From the NCBI GenBank assembly GCA_963765285.1, contig CAVXVR010000004.1:496001-560000 (forward strand): a stretch of DNA of 64,000 nt. The letters are read 5' to 3'. Made by a program: the position numbers and the translations under genes. Numbering within the stretch: the stretch's first letter is position 1; every line of letters begins with the position of its first letter. This DNA comes from CAVWZH01 sp963765285 (lineage in GTDB: Bacteria > Acidobacteriota > Terriglobia > Terriglobales > Acidobacteriaceae). The notes under the pieces are model-generated. The model was not told the DNA's origin, made no database searches, and saw nothing but the letters and a program-made list of their open reading frames with translations. Shown one piece after another: positions 34,531-43,643 of this stretch.

Positions 34531-34767
34531 CGGGCACCCCTTTCCGCAGGGAACGCGGCCCTCGGGTCCCTGGATCTCAAGGATGTTCCGAAAGCCGCCT
34601 GGGCCAAAGGATGCCCGTCACTGAGTCGTGTGACGCCAAGCACATTTACGATTGCCGAAATACACGGCGATGCAAAATACTAATCTCAATGAGTCTCGCG
34701 CGATGCGATGGCCACCAACCCTCCGGAGGGAGCTTCGCCGCTCTTAATTCCTGACGTTGAGATAGTG

Positions 34768-34844
34768 TGGAGGCCCCGGGCGGAGTCGAACCGCCGACAA
34801 ACGGTTTAGGAAACCGCTGCTCTATCCATCTGAGCTACGGGGCC
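34768..34844 (-). tRNA. tRNA-Arg (anticodon CCU)
   Basis: 77 bases with encoded CCA. Acceptor GGCCCCG pairs with CGGGGCC, discriminator T. The anticodon stem GCGGT/ACCGT holds loop TTCCTAA, anticodon CCT. T loop TTCGACT. A GATAAT -10-like box lies 14 bases upstream on the same strand. Confidence 0.95.
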
Positions 34845-34961
34845 AGCCGGAGGTAAAGCCATTATCTCACGCGAACTTACCGTAACGGGCTGTGTCTAGG
34901 TGCCTCCAAGCTGTCGATAACCGCGTAAAATAAGGCGCGGCCTTCGCCGCTGAGGCGACGA

Positions 34962-36371
34962 ATGACTTTTCGGAAATCTGCGCTAGCGGTTCTTGCGTTT
35001 TTGTTCTTTTTTCTCCCTTCTCTGGTATCCGAGACGGCCAAACAGAAAGCCGACTTGATGGTGGCCGGCGGCACAGTGGTCACGATGGACGGCGCCCGAG
35101 CCATCTACGAGGATGGAGCGGTTGTGGTGAAAGGCGATGCGATCGTCGCCGTAGGTCCGCGCACCGAACTTGAATCCAAGTACGACGCCGCCCAGACGAT
35201 CGATGCGAAGGGCACGCTCGTCCTGCCAGGGTTCATCAACGGCCACACGCATGTGCCTATGACGCTGTTTCGCGGCCTGCACGATGACGTAACTTTGAAC
35301 GACTGGCTTTACAAATACATCTTCCCTGCCGAAGCCAAGAACGTGAACGAGGAATTTGTGCGCTGGGGAACGCGCCTGGCGGCAGCCGAGCAGATTCGTG
35401 CCGGCGTCACGACCTTTGCCGACATGTACTACTTCGAAGACGCGGTGGCAGAAGAAACCAAAGCCGCTGGGATGCGCGGCGTCGTGGGCGAGACGTTCAT
35501 CGATTTCCCCGCTCCCGATAACAAGAACGAAGCCGAGATGCTCGCCTACACCGAGAAGTTCCTCAAGAAGTGGCAGGGCGATCCTCTGATCCATGCGGCG
35601 GTTGCGCCCCATTCTATCTATACCTGCTCCCAGAAAACTCTGCAGGATTCTGCCGCGCTGGCGCGGAAATACCATGCTCCGATCCTGATTCACGTGGCAG
35701 AAATGAAGAAAGAATGGGACGACAGCGAAAAGCAGAACGGAATGTCGCCGGTGCAGTATCTCGACAAGATCGGCGCGCTGGGACCCGACGTTGTTGCCGC
35801 GCATTGCATTTTTGTGGACGACGCCGACCGCAAGATACTGGCGCAGCGGCAAGTGGGATGCGTTCACAATCCCTCGAGCAACATGATGCTTGCGAGCGGG
35901 GTTGCCCCGGTGCCCGAATTACGAGCCGCGGGGGTTGCGGTGGGGCTCGGTACTGATGGTCCCGCCGGCAGCAATAACGACCTTGACCTGATGGAGGAAA
36001 TCGACCTGGCGGCCAAGCTCGCGAAGATCTCCCGGAAGGATCCCCTCGCTTTGAACGCGAAAGCCGTGGTGGAAATGGCGACGATCGATGGCGCCAAAGC
36101 GCTGCACATGGAGAAAGAAATTGGTTCGCTCGAAACCGGGAAAAAGGCCGACCTGATCCTGATCAGTCTGGACGAGCCGAACGCTGTGCCGATGTTCGAT
36201 ATCTACGCGCAACTGGCTTATGCGCTCAAGGGCAGCGATGTGCAGACAGTCATCATCGGCGGACATATTGTGATGCGCGACAGCAAGCTACTGACCATCG
36301 ACGAAGAGCAAGTTCTGGCCAAGGCTCGTGAGTATCAGAAGAGCGTCGCTGCGTCCCTGGGAATGCGGTGA
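34962..36371 (+). CDS. Exported amidohydrolase (MTA/SAH-deaminase-like)
   Basis: 469 residues. Metal-binding HxH is in GFINGHTHVPM (about residue 95), then HVAE (about 240), AAHCIFV (about 275) and LGTDGPAGSNNDLDLMEE with the catalytic Asp (about 330). This is the 5'-methylthioadenosine/S-adenosylhomocysteine deaminase branch, which removes ammonia from purine nucleosides. Unusually it begins with a signal peptide (ALAVLAFLFFFLPSLVSE), so it should act outside the cytoplasm. It opens the nucleoside-related region and is followed by an isochorismatase-fold hydrolase 51 bases on. Confidence 0.87.
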   Translation: MTFRKSALAVLAFLFFFLPSLVSETAKQKADLMVAGGTVVTMDGARAIYEDGAVVVKGDAIVAVGPRTELESKYDAAQTIDAKGTLVLPGFINGHTHVPMTLFRGLHDDVTLNDWLYKYIFPAEAKNVNEEFVRWGTRLAAAEQIRAGVTTFADMYYFEDAVAEETKAAGMRGVVGETFIDFPAPDNKNEAEMLAYTEKFLKKWQGDPLIHAAVAPHSIYTCSQKTLQDSAALARKYHAPILIHVAEMKKEWDDSEKQNGMSPVQYLDKIGALGPDVVAAHCIFVDDADRKILAQRQVGCVHNPSSNMMLASGVAPVPELRAAGVAVGLGTDGPAGSNNDLDLMEEIDLAAKLAKISRKDPLALNAKAVVEMATIDGAKALHMEKEIGSLETGKKADLILISLDEPNAVPMFDIYAQLAYALKGSDVQTVIIGGHIVMRDSKLLTIDEEQVLAKAREYQKSVAASLGMR

Positions 36372-36422
36372 TTGGGCGTTCGTCTTTTGTGAGAATGTGG
36401 GATCCTAAACAAAGAGAGCTGA

Positions 36423-37082
36423 ATGCGATCGCGAGAGTTTATTTTCTGGGAAGTCGACGTTCAGGCGGACTTCATGTTGCCTGGCGGCAAGCTGTATGTT
36501 CCGGGCGCCGAGAAGCTCCTGCCCAACATTCGTAAGTTGACCGATGCTGCCCGGCGGTATGGGGTCCTGCTCGTTTCCCACGGCTGCTTTCACGTAGTGG
36601 ATGACCCGGAGTTCGCGCAGTTTCCGCCGCACTGCATCAAGGGAACGTCGGGAGCGGAGTTTGTCCCGGAAGCTTTAGCCGATACGTGGTTCCGGCTGGA
36701 GAACGACCGCCGCCGACAGCTTCCAGAAGATTTATCCAAACACCCCCAGATCATCCTGGAAAAACAAACGCTGGATATTTTTGAGAGTGAGCACGCCCAC
36801 CACTTGGTCGAACGCCTAGAGCATGATGCCGAGTTCGTAGTGTTCGGGGTGGTCACGGAACTCTGCGTGCGCCTCGCCGCCAAGGGGCTGCTCGAACGGC
36901 ATCGGCGCGTCTCACTGGTGCGCGACGCTATCGAGACGCTTGCTCCGGAAGCGGGCGAACGCGCACTTGCTGAACTGGTTCGTTTGGGAGCCCGATTGGT
37001 CACGACGGATGAAATTCTGGCCAGGGTCGCAGCCGCCACCACTCCCGCCGGCTCAGAGCAACATGCCCGCGATCGAAGCTGA
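36423..37082 (+). CDS. Isochorismatase-fold cysteine hydrolase (nicotinamidase-like)
   Basis: 219 residues. The catalytic triad of the family is visible: Asp in WEVDVQADFMLPGGKL, Lys in HCIKGTSGAEFVPE, and Cys in GVVTELCVRLAAKGL. Substrates in the family are nicotinamide, ureides and carbamoyl-type amides; a role in nicotinamide or base-degradation chemistry fits the neighbours (inference). Its last 30 bases overlap the 3' end of the convergent nucleoside-transporter gene. Confidence 0.87.
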   Translation: MRSREFIFWEVDVQADFMLPGGKLYVPGAEKLLPNIRKLTDAARRYGVLLVSHGCFHVVDDPEFAQFPPHCIKGTSGAEFVPEALADTWFRLENDRRRQLPEDLSKHPQIILEKQTLDIFESEHAHHLVERLEHDAEFVVFGVVTELCVRLAAKGLLERHRRVSLVRDAIETLAPEAGERALAELVRLGARLVTTDEILARVAAATTPAGSEQHARDRS

Positions 37083-38288
37083 CATAAGGTTCGCCATAGT
37101 TCCCGCCAGCATAGCGCGAATGCCAAGCCTGGCCAGCTTATCCCGCTGATTCGGTGCCAAAGCGCCGATGCCCCCGAGCTGGATTCCGATGGAACTGAGA
37201 TTGGCGAAGCCGCACAGCGCAAATGTCGCGATGGTGAACGAGCGGGGATCAAGCACCGCCCTCTGTGGCCCGAGCATGGAGAATGCCACCAATTCGTTCA
37301 GGACCATGCGAGTGCCGAGCAGATTCCCAATGGCCATGCAATCGTGCCAGGGGACTCCAATCACCCAGGCCACGGGAGCGAAAAGCACTCCGAAGATCTG
37401 TTGCAAGCTCGAGGGGAACCACGAGATTCTCAGCACGGTATGAATCCCCCCTAAGATGCCGTTTGCCAGTGCGATCAGAGCGAGGAATGAAATAAGCATG
37501 GCGGCGATATTCAGAGCGAGGTGCAGACCGTCCGTGGTGCCGCGCGCAATCGCTCCGAGCAGATTTTCTTTCTTTTCGGCGAGAACCTCTTCCTCGCTCA
37601 TGACCACCCGGCCCGCGGTTTTGGGAGTCTCGGTCTCCGGCACCAGCATCTTTGACATAAGAATCGTGCCGGGTGCGGTCATAATCACCGCGCTAAGCAG
37701 ATGCTTCGGCTCGATGCCAAACGCGATGTAGGCAGCCATGATGCCGCCTGAGACATGAGCCATGCCGCTGGTCATCACGGTCATCAATTCGGACCGGGTG
37801 AGATCTGGAAGAAAAGGCCGGATGGTCAGTGGGGCTTCCGTTTGTCCCATGAAAATGCTGGCCGCCACGTTCAGCGATTCCGCGCCGCTTGCTCCCATGA
37901 AGCGGGTCATGACTTTTGCGGCCAGCTTAATGATGATCTGCATCACGCCGTAGTGGTAAAGCACAGCAAAGAAAGCCGCGATGAAGATGACGGTGGGCAA
38001 TACCTGGAACGCGAAATAAAATCCCATGGGCGAACCTTGTTTCCCAAGCGCTCCGAACACGAACTCCGATCCTGCGAATGAGTAGCTGAGCAGACGATTG
38101 ACGGCAGCGCCGGCTTTTTCAAACAGAATCCTTCCGATGGAGACACGAAGAACGAATATTGCAAACACGATCTGCAGGCCCAGTCCCCAGGCAACAGTTT
38201 TCCTGTTGATCGCGCGGCGGTCAGTGGAAAAGATATAGGCCAGGCCCAACATGGTGACCAAGCCGAGAATGCCGGTAAATCGTGACAT
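37053..38288 (-). CDS. nupC: Concentrative nucleoside transporter (CNT/NupC family)
   Basis: 411-residue inner-membrane protein with about 8-10 helices. CNT landmarks are GFYFAFQVLPTVIFIAAFFA, GASGAESLNVAASIFMGQTE (substrate-binding GQTE), SGMAHVSGGIMAAYIAFG and LNELVAFSML, then CGFANLSSIGIQLGGIG. It imports nucleosides with protons or sodium. Its ATG directly follows the deoA stop codon, so the two form an operon importing and then phosphorolysing nucleosides. Confidence 0.93.
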   Translation of the reverse strand: MSRFTGILGLVTMLGLAYIFSTDRRAINRKTVAWGLGLQIVFAIFVLRVSIGRILFEKAGAAVNRLLSYSFAGSEFVFGALGKQGSPMGFYFAFQVLPTVIFIAAFFAVLYHYGVMQIIIKLAAKVMTRFMGASGAESLNVAASIFMGQTEAPLTIRPFLPDLTRSELMTVMTSGMAHVSGGIMAAYIAFGIEPKHLLSAVIMTAPGTILMSKMLVPETETPKTAGRVVMSEEEVLAEKKENLLGAIARGTTDGLHLALNIAAMLISFLALIALANGILGGIHTVLRISWFPSSLQQIFGVLFAPVAWVIGVPWHDCMAIGNLLGTRMVLNELVAFSMLGPQRAVLDPRSFTIATFALCGFANLSSIGIQLGGIGALAPNQRDKLARLGIRAMLAGTMANLMSASIAGMLL

Positions 38289-39638
38289 TTAGTGCTCCAG
38301 TTTGTGGATGGCTCGATGGATTAGGGGTTTTTTCTTTGCGGGTGGGGCGTCCGCGATTTCATAAGACGCTTCCAGCAGTTTCTTCGCACGGGCCGCATGC
38401 GCATCGGAATGGCAGTGCATGGTGTAGAACGTCTCCCCGGCCGCAATCTTGTCCCCGATTCGCTTGTGTACCTCGATGCCGACCGCGTGATCGACGGAGT
38501 GCTCTTTCTGTTCCCTGCCACCGCCAAGTATCACGCAGGCCGTGCCGACGTCTTCGCATTGAATTGCCGTAACGTACCCTGCCCGATCGCTCCGCACTTC
38601 GACGCGGTGCTTTGTAGAGGGCAGTCGGCCCGGGTCATCGATGGCGCGAACGTCTCCACCCTGCAATTCCACCATCTCTCGGAATTTCGCGAAGGCTTTG
38701 CCCGATGCGATGATTTCCTCGGCACGACGCCGGCCCTGCGCGACGGTTTTCGATGCTCCATCTAAATAGAGCATCCACGCCGCCAGCTCCAGGCAGAGCT
38801 CGCGTAAATCGTGGGGCCCGCCGCCGCGCAATAGATCGATTGATTCCTGGACTTCCAGCGCGTTACCGACCATGTGGCCCAGCGGTTCGTCCATGTTGGT
38901 GATCAGCGCCACCATCTGCTTTCCCATCCGCTCTCCGGTTTCGACCATCAGTTCAGCGAGGAATACGGCGTCTTCCTCCTTCTTCATGAAAGCCCCGGAG
39001 CCGGTCTTCACATCCAGGATAAGGGCATCGGTTCCTTCCGCAAGCTTCTTGCTCATGATGGAGGCGCAAATGAGATACGGGCTTTCGACCGTTCCGGTGA
39101 CGTCGCGCAGCGCATAGAGCTTGCGGTCGGCTGGAGCGATTTCGGCGGTCTGGCCGATCATCGCGCAACCACATGCTTTGAGAACGCGGTGAAATTCCGG
39201 CACCGACAAGTTCACCTTGAAACCCGGGATGGACTCGAGCTTGTCGAGCGTGCCGCCGGTGTGGCCCAGACCCCGGCCGCTGATCATTGGGACAAAAACA
39301 CCTGCCGCCGCCACCAGCGGGGCCAGGACCAGCGAGGTCTTGTCGCCCACACCTCCCGTGGAGTGCTTGTCGACCTTTCTCCCGGGAAGAAAGCCGAGGT
39401 CGAGGACCTCACCGGAATGCAGCATAGCGTGAGTCAGGCTAGCGGTTTCCTCGCGGGTCATTCCCTTGAGTACGACTGCCATCAGCCACGCTGCCACCTG
39501 ATAATCCGGAACCTCTCCCCGCGTGTAGGCGTTCACCAAGAATTCGATTTCGGCGGTCGAAAGTGCGCCGCCATCGCGCTTTTTGCGGATGAGGTCAACG
39601 GCTCGGAATGCGGATGGCGAAGAACTCGGCTGGGTCAC
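38289..39638 (-). CDS. deoA: Pyrimidine-nucleoside / thymidine phosphorylase
   Basis: 449 residues. It contains the family signature region MISGRGLGHTGGTLDKLESI and the phosphate-binding STGGVGDKTSLVLAP; KTGSGAFMKKEEDAVFL is also conserved. It splits thymidine, deoxyuridine or uridine to base plus (deoxy)ribose-1-phosphate. GTG start with GGAGGA about 12 bases upstream. NupC follows without spacing. No deoB (phosphopentomutase) is visible to convert deoxyribose-1-phosphate to the 5-phosphate used by DeoC. Confidence 0.94.
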   Translation of the reverse strand: MTQPSSSPSAFRAVDLIRKKRDGGALSTAEIEFLVNAYTRGEVPDYQVAAWLMAVVLKGMTREETASLTHAMLHSGEVLDLGFLPGRKVDKHSTGGVGDKTSLVLAPLVAAAGVFVPMISGRGLGHTGGTLDKLESIPGFKVNLSVPEFHRVLKACGCAMIGQTAEIAPADRKLYALRDVTGTVESPYLICASIMSKKLAEGTDALILDVKTGSGAFMKKEEDAVFLAELMVETGERMGKQMVALITNMDEPLGHMVGNALEVQESIDLLRGGGPHDLRELCLELAAWMLYLDGASKTVAQGRRRAEEIIASGKAFAKFREMVELQGGDVRAIDDPGRLPSTKHRVEVRSDRAGYVTAIQCEDVGTACVILGGGREQKEHSVDHAVGIEVHKRIGDKIAAGETFYTMHCHSDAHAARAKKLLEASYEIADAPPAKKKPLIHRAIHKLEH

Positions 39639-39736
39639 GGGAGGAAATTGTCCTCCGGGCGACGATCAACATTCGTGGTCATGCGGTTGGCGGGCCATTG
39701 TAACGCTTGAGTGGTTGCGACGGTGCCACAATTTAG

Positions 39737-41020
39737 CTATTCAATTCCGCCCGGACTCTTGGAGAGGCGATCGGCTTGCTCTTTTTCTGCTGCAGCCTCC
39801 GCGTGTCGGCCGAGGAGGCCGTAGACTTCCGCCAAGCCTCTGTGCGGGGCGGGCTCTTGAGGACGCAGTTTCGCCGCCTCATCGAAGTAGTGCAGCGCCT
39901 CGGCGTGCTGCTGTGCGCTCTGGCTCTTCTGGGCAAGTGCCAGGGTAACGGCGTAGAGCAGGTCCGTTGTTGCGGAGTCTTGCTCATTGAGCTGATGTGC
40001 GTGGTGAAGCGCCTGATATGCCCGCGAATCTTCGTCCAGCTTCGAGAGCACCGCTCCGTAAAGCGCGTTTAACTGAAAAAGATCAGGCCAGCGCTTAAGG
40101 GCGTTCTCCAGAGGCCCGCGTGCCGCCTCAAACTGATTGAGCTGGTAATAAGCCATTGCGAGGTTGTACTGCGTTTGCGGAGATTGCGGCGCCAGCTTCG
40201 CGGCGCGGCGAAAGGGTTTGAGGGCGCCCTCTGGGTCCCCGTGCTGGCCGTAAATGCTGCCCAACGCGGTCAGCTTGTCGGCATTGTCGGGATCGTAAAG
40301 TTGATCGCAGACTGCTCGCGCTTCATCGCGGGAACCCTCGTCTAGCTTTTGGGCGCATTCCAGCTGCAACTTGCTTAGATCGGCATCTCGCTGGCGCAGC
40401 TTTTCGGAAAGCGCCAGTGCCCTCTTCGCTTCCTCCTCGCGCCCCTGCTTGCGATATACCAACCCGAGCTGGTACTGGACGCGAGGCTCCTGCGGATCGT
40501 CGTGGGCTGCTTCTTTCAGCCACTTCTCGGCCGCGGCCAAATCCCCCTGTTTGAAGTAGGCGAATCCGAGATAGTAAGCCGTGTCGGGAAAAGGGGGCTT
40601 GACCATGGCTTTGGTCAAATGTTGGATGGCGCTGCCAAAATTGTGGTCCTCCAGATCGAGCCGGCCCAGGTAATACGAGACGTTCGGATGCTCTCCCACT
40701 TCGCGGCGCACGGCTTCCAGTTCGCGTCGCGCATCCTCACTTTCGTGCATTTCAAAGAGCGCGACGGCCAGGGGAAATCGCGCCCGCAAGGTTAGCTTGG
40801 GATCGAGTGCCAGCGCGGCTCGAAATTCGCTGACTGCCACTTCGTATCGATCCTGCCGCAATGCGTCGTAACCCTTGCCCAGGTGGGAGTCTGCCGTGTC
40901 GCCAGTGGCTGGCTTCGCGGTTCCTGTGTCCTGTCGCGCGGCGCTACCAGGAGATATCAGCGCCAGCGCAGCCAGCAGTACCAGGAGCCTTGGAGGGTTT
41001 CCGGCGAACATCGCGACCAT
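39737..41020 (-). CDS. Exported TPR-repeat protein
   Basis: 427 residues with signal peptide (LLVLLAALALISPGSAA) and TPR units across most of the mature part, for example RYEVAVSEFRAALALDP, AYYLGFAYFKQGDLAAAEKW and YNLAMAYYQLNQFEAARGPL. It is probably a periplasmic scaffold. It lies upstream of deoA on the same strand (98-base gap) and divergent from the NCS2 permease. The shared 135-base spacer has no recognisable purine riboswitch. Confidence 0.88.
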   Translation of the reverse strand: MVAMFAGNPPRLLVLLAALALISPGSAARQDTGTAKPATGDTADSHLGKGYDALRQDRYEVAVSEFRAALALDPKLTLRARFPLAVALFEMHESEDARRELEAVRREVGEHPNVSYYLGRLDLEDHNFGSAIQHLTKAMVKPPFPDTAYYLGFAYFKQGDLAAAEKWLKEAAHDDPQEPRVQYQLGLVYRKQGREEEAKRALALSEKLRQRDADLSKLQLECAQKLDEGSRDEARAVCDQLYDPDNADKLTALGSIYGQHGDPEGALKPFRRAAKLAPQSPQTQYNLAMAYYQLNQFEAARGPLENALKRWPDLFQLNALYGAVLSKLDEDSRAYQALHHAHQLNEQDSATTDLLYAVTLALAQKSQSAQQHAEALHYFDEAAKLRPQEPAPHRGLAEVYGLLGRHAEAAAEKEQADRLSKSPGGIE

Positions 41021-41155
41021 TATAGATGCCGGGTTTGCGGATCGGACCTTCAGCGGCTAGAATAACCGGCCTACATGCCAGACTGATCTCTGCTTTCTAT
41101 CGGCGAGTCTTTTCTTCCGCAGTCCGTTTTCAGACGACCGCCTGAATCGGAAAAC

Positions 41156-42451
41156 TTGCTCGAACGTTACTTCAAACTCGCAGACAACCAAACCACCGTC
41201 AGGCGGGAGCTTCTCGGCGGATTGACCACGTTCATGACGATGGCGTACATCGTGGTGGTGAATCCACAGATCCTTGCCCAGGCTGGAATTCCGGTCGAAG
41301 GCGTCGTCTTCGCCACCTGCCTTTCTTCGGCAGTCGCGACTCTAGTCATGGGCCTCTACGCCAACTACCCCATCGCGCTGGCGCCAGGAATGTCGCTGAA
41401 TGCCTATTTCACCTATTCCGTGTGTTTCGGCATGGGCATCCCCTGGCGTACGGCGTTGGGGGCGGTTTTTTTCTCGGGCGTATTGTTCGTTCTTCTGACC
41501 GTCACCCGTGTACGGGAACATATCGTGAACGGGATTCCGGACTGCCTGAAACATTCCACCGCGGCAGGGATCGGTATGTTCATCGCGCTTGTGGGTTTGC
41601 ATAATGCCAAGCTGGTGGTCGCCCATCCCGCGACCTTGATCGGCATTGGCGATTTCTCTCTCCCTGCAGTACAGGGAGCCTGTTTGGGTCTCGTGGTCAC
41701 TCTGGTCTTGATGTCCCGCAAGGTCAGCGGCGCCATTCTCCTCGGTATCGTTGTCACGACACTGTACGGTTTTGCCCGCGGGCTGGCGCACTGGCCGTCG
41801 GCCCTGGTCGCGTGGCCCCATCCCGGAAGCACGCTTTTCCAGCTCGACCTGCGCGGCGCGCTGCACCTGGGATTGCTCGAAGTGATTTTTGCCTTTCTGT
41901 TTGTGGACTTTTTCGACAACGTTGGAACACTGATGGGAGTTTGCGAGCAGGCTGGGTTCGTTAAGGACGGGCGGATACCAAGAGTTGGGCGGGTTCTCCT
42001 GGCGGATGGCGTAGGCACGATCGTGGGTTCGCTCGCGGGAACGTCGACTGTAACCAGCTACATCGAGAGTGCGGCCGGAGTCGCTGCGGGAGCGCGGACA
42101 GGACTGAGCAACCTGGTCGTCGCGGGCTTATTTGTTGGAGCCGCCTTCTTTTCTCCGATTGCCGTGGCCATTCCCGCCTTTGCGACTGCCCCGGCCCTTA
42201 TCGTCGTAGGGGCTCTGATGACTCAATCCATCGCGCGGGTCGACTGGTCGGAATTCACCGAGGCGTTCCCGGCTTTTCTAACGATGGTCGTTATGCCGCT
42301 GACTTTCAGTATCGCTAACGGTTTGAGTCTGGGGGTGATTTCTTATTCGATTGTGAAGGTGGCCGCAGGAAAGTACCGCGAGATCAGCCCCGTGCTCTGG
42401 ATCCTCACGGCAGTTTTTCTTTTTCGTTACATTTATCTCGCAGCGGGTTGA
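41156..42451 (+). CDS. NCS2 (AzgA-type) nucleobase permease
   Basis: 431 residues, about 12-14 membrane segments. AzgA-type features: LLGGLTTFMTMAYIVVVNPQ in the first helix, ANYPIALAPGMSLNAYF, FVDFFDNVGTLMGVCEQAG and AGTSTVTSYIESAAGVAAGA. It imports purine bases (hypoxanthine, guanine, adenine) with protons. A TTG codon is the start (GGAAAAC upstream), matching where homology begins. Its 3' end overlaps the convergent nucleoside hydrolase gene by 19 bases; the hydrolase would release the bases it imports. Confidence 0.92.
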   Translation: MLERYFKLADNQTTVRRELLGGLTTFMTMAYIVVVNPQILAQAGIPVEGVVFATCLSSAVATLVMGLYANYPIALAPGMSLNAYFTYSVCFGMGIPWRTALGAVFFSGVLFVLLTVTRVREHIVNGIPDCLKHSTAAGIGMFIALVGLHNAKLVVAHPATLIGIGDFSLPAVQGACLGLVVTLVLMSRKVSGAILLGIVVTTLYGFARGLAHWPSALVAWPHPGSTLFQLDLRGALHLGLLEVIFAFLFVDFFDNVGTLMGVCEQAGFVKDGRIPRVGRVLLADGVGTIVGSLAGTSTVTSYIESAAGVAAGARTGLSNLVVAGLFVGAAFFSPIAVAIPAFATAPALIVVGALMTQSIARVDWSEFTEAFPAFLTMVVMPLTFSIANGLSLGVISYSIVKVAAGKYREISPVLWILTAVFLFRYIYLAAG

Positions 42452-43527
42452 CCCGGTCGTGGAGTAGGCGCGGTTAGCAGATTGATAAACATTCGATAGA
42501 ACTTCTCCGTGTCCAAGTCCATTTGGATTTCCACGGGCTGCACCCTGACTACGGGTTTGTCGTTCTCGCTCCAGGTAAGTGTATTGCCGTAGCTGGCGCC
42601 GCGGTCGAGCTCTACGTCCATGTAGCGGGTCTCTTTCTTTGTGATCAGGCTGGGATCGAGCCACGCTGCAGCGGCAAGCTCATCCCACAAATAATTGTAT
42701 TCACCGTGCAGGTGGGTGTACTGACCAACATAGCGTGCGGCGGGTGAGTTGCCCTTGATCTGCGACACCAATTCAGCGGTTATTCTCGTTTTCACCGAAA
42801 TATCAACCGGCGTGCACACGATCTTCTTCCACGACGCTCCCAGGACGATGTGAGCCGCTTCTGGATCGAACCAGAGATTGAATTCCCTCCGGGGCGTGTT
42901 TATGAATTCGGGGTCGGTGGTCTCCGGACTCAGACTGCCACCCATGAACACCAGGTCTTTAGCCAATCCGGCAAATTCGGGATCGATGGAGATCGCCAGG
43001 GCGAGATTAGTCATGGGGCCGCCCTCGTAAATCGTTATTTCGTGGGGGAACTTGTGGACCATGCGGATCAAAAAATGAGCAGCATCTTCATCAGCGGCCT
43101 TGGTCGTGGGTTTTCCTTCCGGCATGTCTCCCAAATCGTCAGGCGGGTGATAGAAGCGCGGCGTCCATGCGCCCAGCCAGGCGAACGTGCCGTATTGCTG
43201 CTCCAGAAGTTCGGTCTCGTGTTTTCGTCTGACCAGCGGATACTCGGCTCCCGGCACAACCGGAATGTCGGTCCGGCCGATGAGTTCGAGCATCCGCAGC
43301 GTGTGGGCCACTTCCTCTTTCAGCCACTGATCGCCGGTCACCAATGTGATGCCCAGCACCTGCACTTGGGGAGATTGGATAAACAGTAGTATGGATTGCT
43401 GGTCAGTCCCTCCTGGGCCGGCTCCGTCCTGATCGATGATGACCTTGCGCCTCTCTTGGCCCCAACCGGCGAGGCACGTCAGGAGCAGGACCGCGGCAGT
43501 TAGAACCTGAAACCGGAGAGATTTCAC
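42433..43527 (-). CDS. Exported inosine/uridine-type nucleoside hydrolase
   Basis: 364 residues with signal peptide (FQVLTAAVLLLTCLAGWGQ). The metal-binding N-terminal motif is a variant, VIIDQDGAGPGGTDQQSIL, instead of the canonical DxDxGxDD; the later TDIPVVPGAEYPL, ITIYEGGPMTNLALAI and VFMGGSL are family-typical. Members hydrolyse ribonucleosides to base and free ribose. Secretion puts this step in the periplasm, ahead of base and sugar transporters encoded close by. A strong terminator of the upstream receptor gene lies between them. Confidence 0.88.
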   Translation of the reverse strand: MKSLRFQVLTAAVLLLTCLAGWGQERRKVIIDQDGAGPGGTDQQSILLFIQSPQVQVLGITLVTGDQWLKEEVAHTLRMLELIGRTDIPVVPGAEYPLVRRKHETELLEQQYGTFAWLGAWTPRFYHPPDDLGDMPEGKPTTKAADEDAAHFLIRMVHKFPHEITIYEGGPMTNLALAISIDPEFAGLAKDLVFMGGSLSPETTDPEFINTPRREFNLWFDPEAAHIVLGASWKKIVCTPVDISVKTRITAELVSQIKGNSPAARYVGQYTHLHGEYNYLWDELAAAAWLDPSLITKKETRYMDVELDRGASYGNTLTWSENDKPVVRVQPVEIQMDLDTEKFYRMFINLLTAPTPRPGQPAAR

Positions 43528-43569
43528 CGATCACCTCAAGGTCTGGGATTGTTTCTCGCCCGAAAACAA

Positions 43570-43615
43570 GGCAGACTGAGGTTGGCTGGGAGTGCTCCCA
43601 GCTGCTCAGTCTGCC
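43570..43615 (-). terminator. Large rho-independent terminator downstream of the Oar receptor gene
   Basis: An 11-bp outer stem GGCAGACTGAG/CTCAGTCTGCC (43570-43580 with 43605-43615) and an inner 7-bp stem GCTGGGA/TCCCAGC (43585-43591 with 43596-43602) with a 4-base loop. On the minus strand it is followed by TTGTTTT. Confidence 0.8.
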
Positions 43616-43643
43616 CGAAGTTAAACCGTACGGGTTAGGCCTC

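Noticed and set aside
41021..41155. Purine riboswitch before the NCS2 permease
   Set aside because: The conserved loop-loop and junction sequences of the purine aptamer are not present in this spacer.
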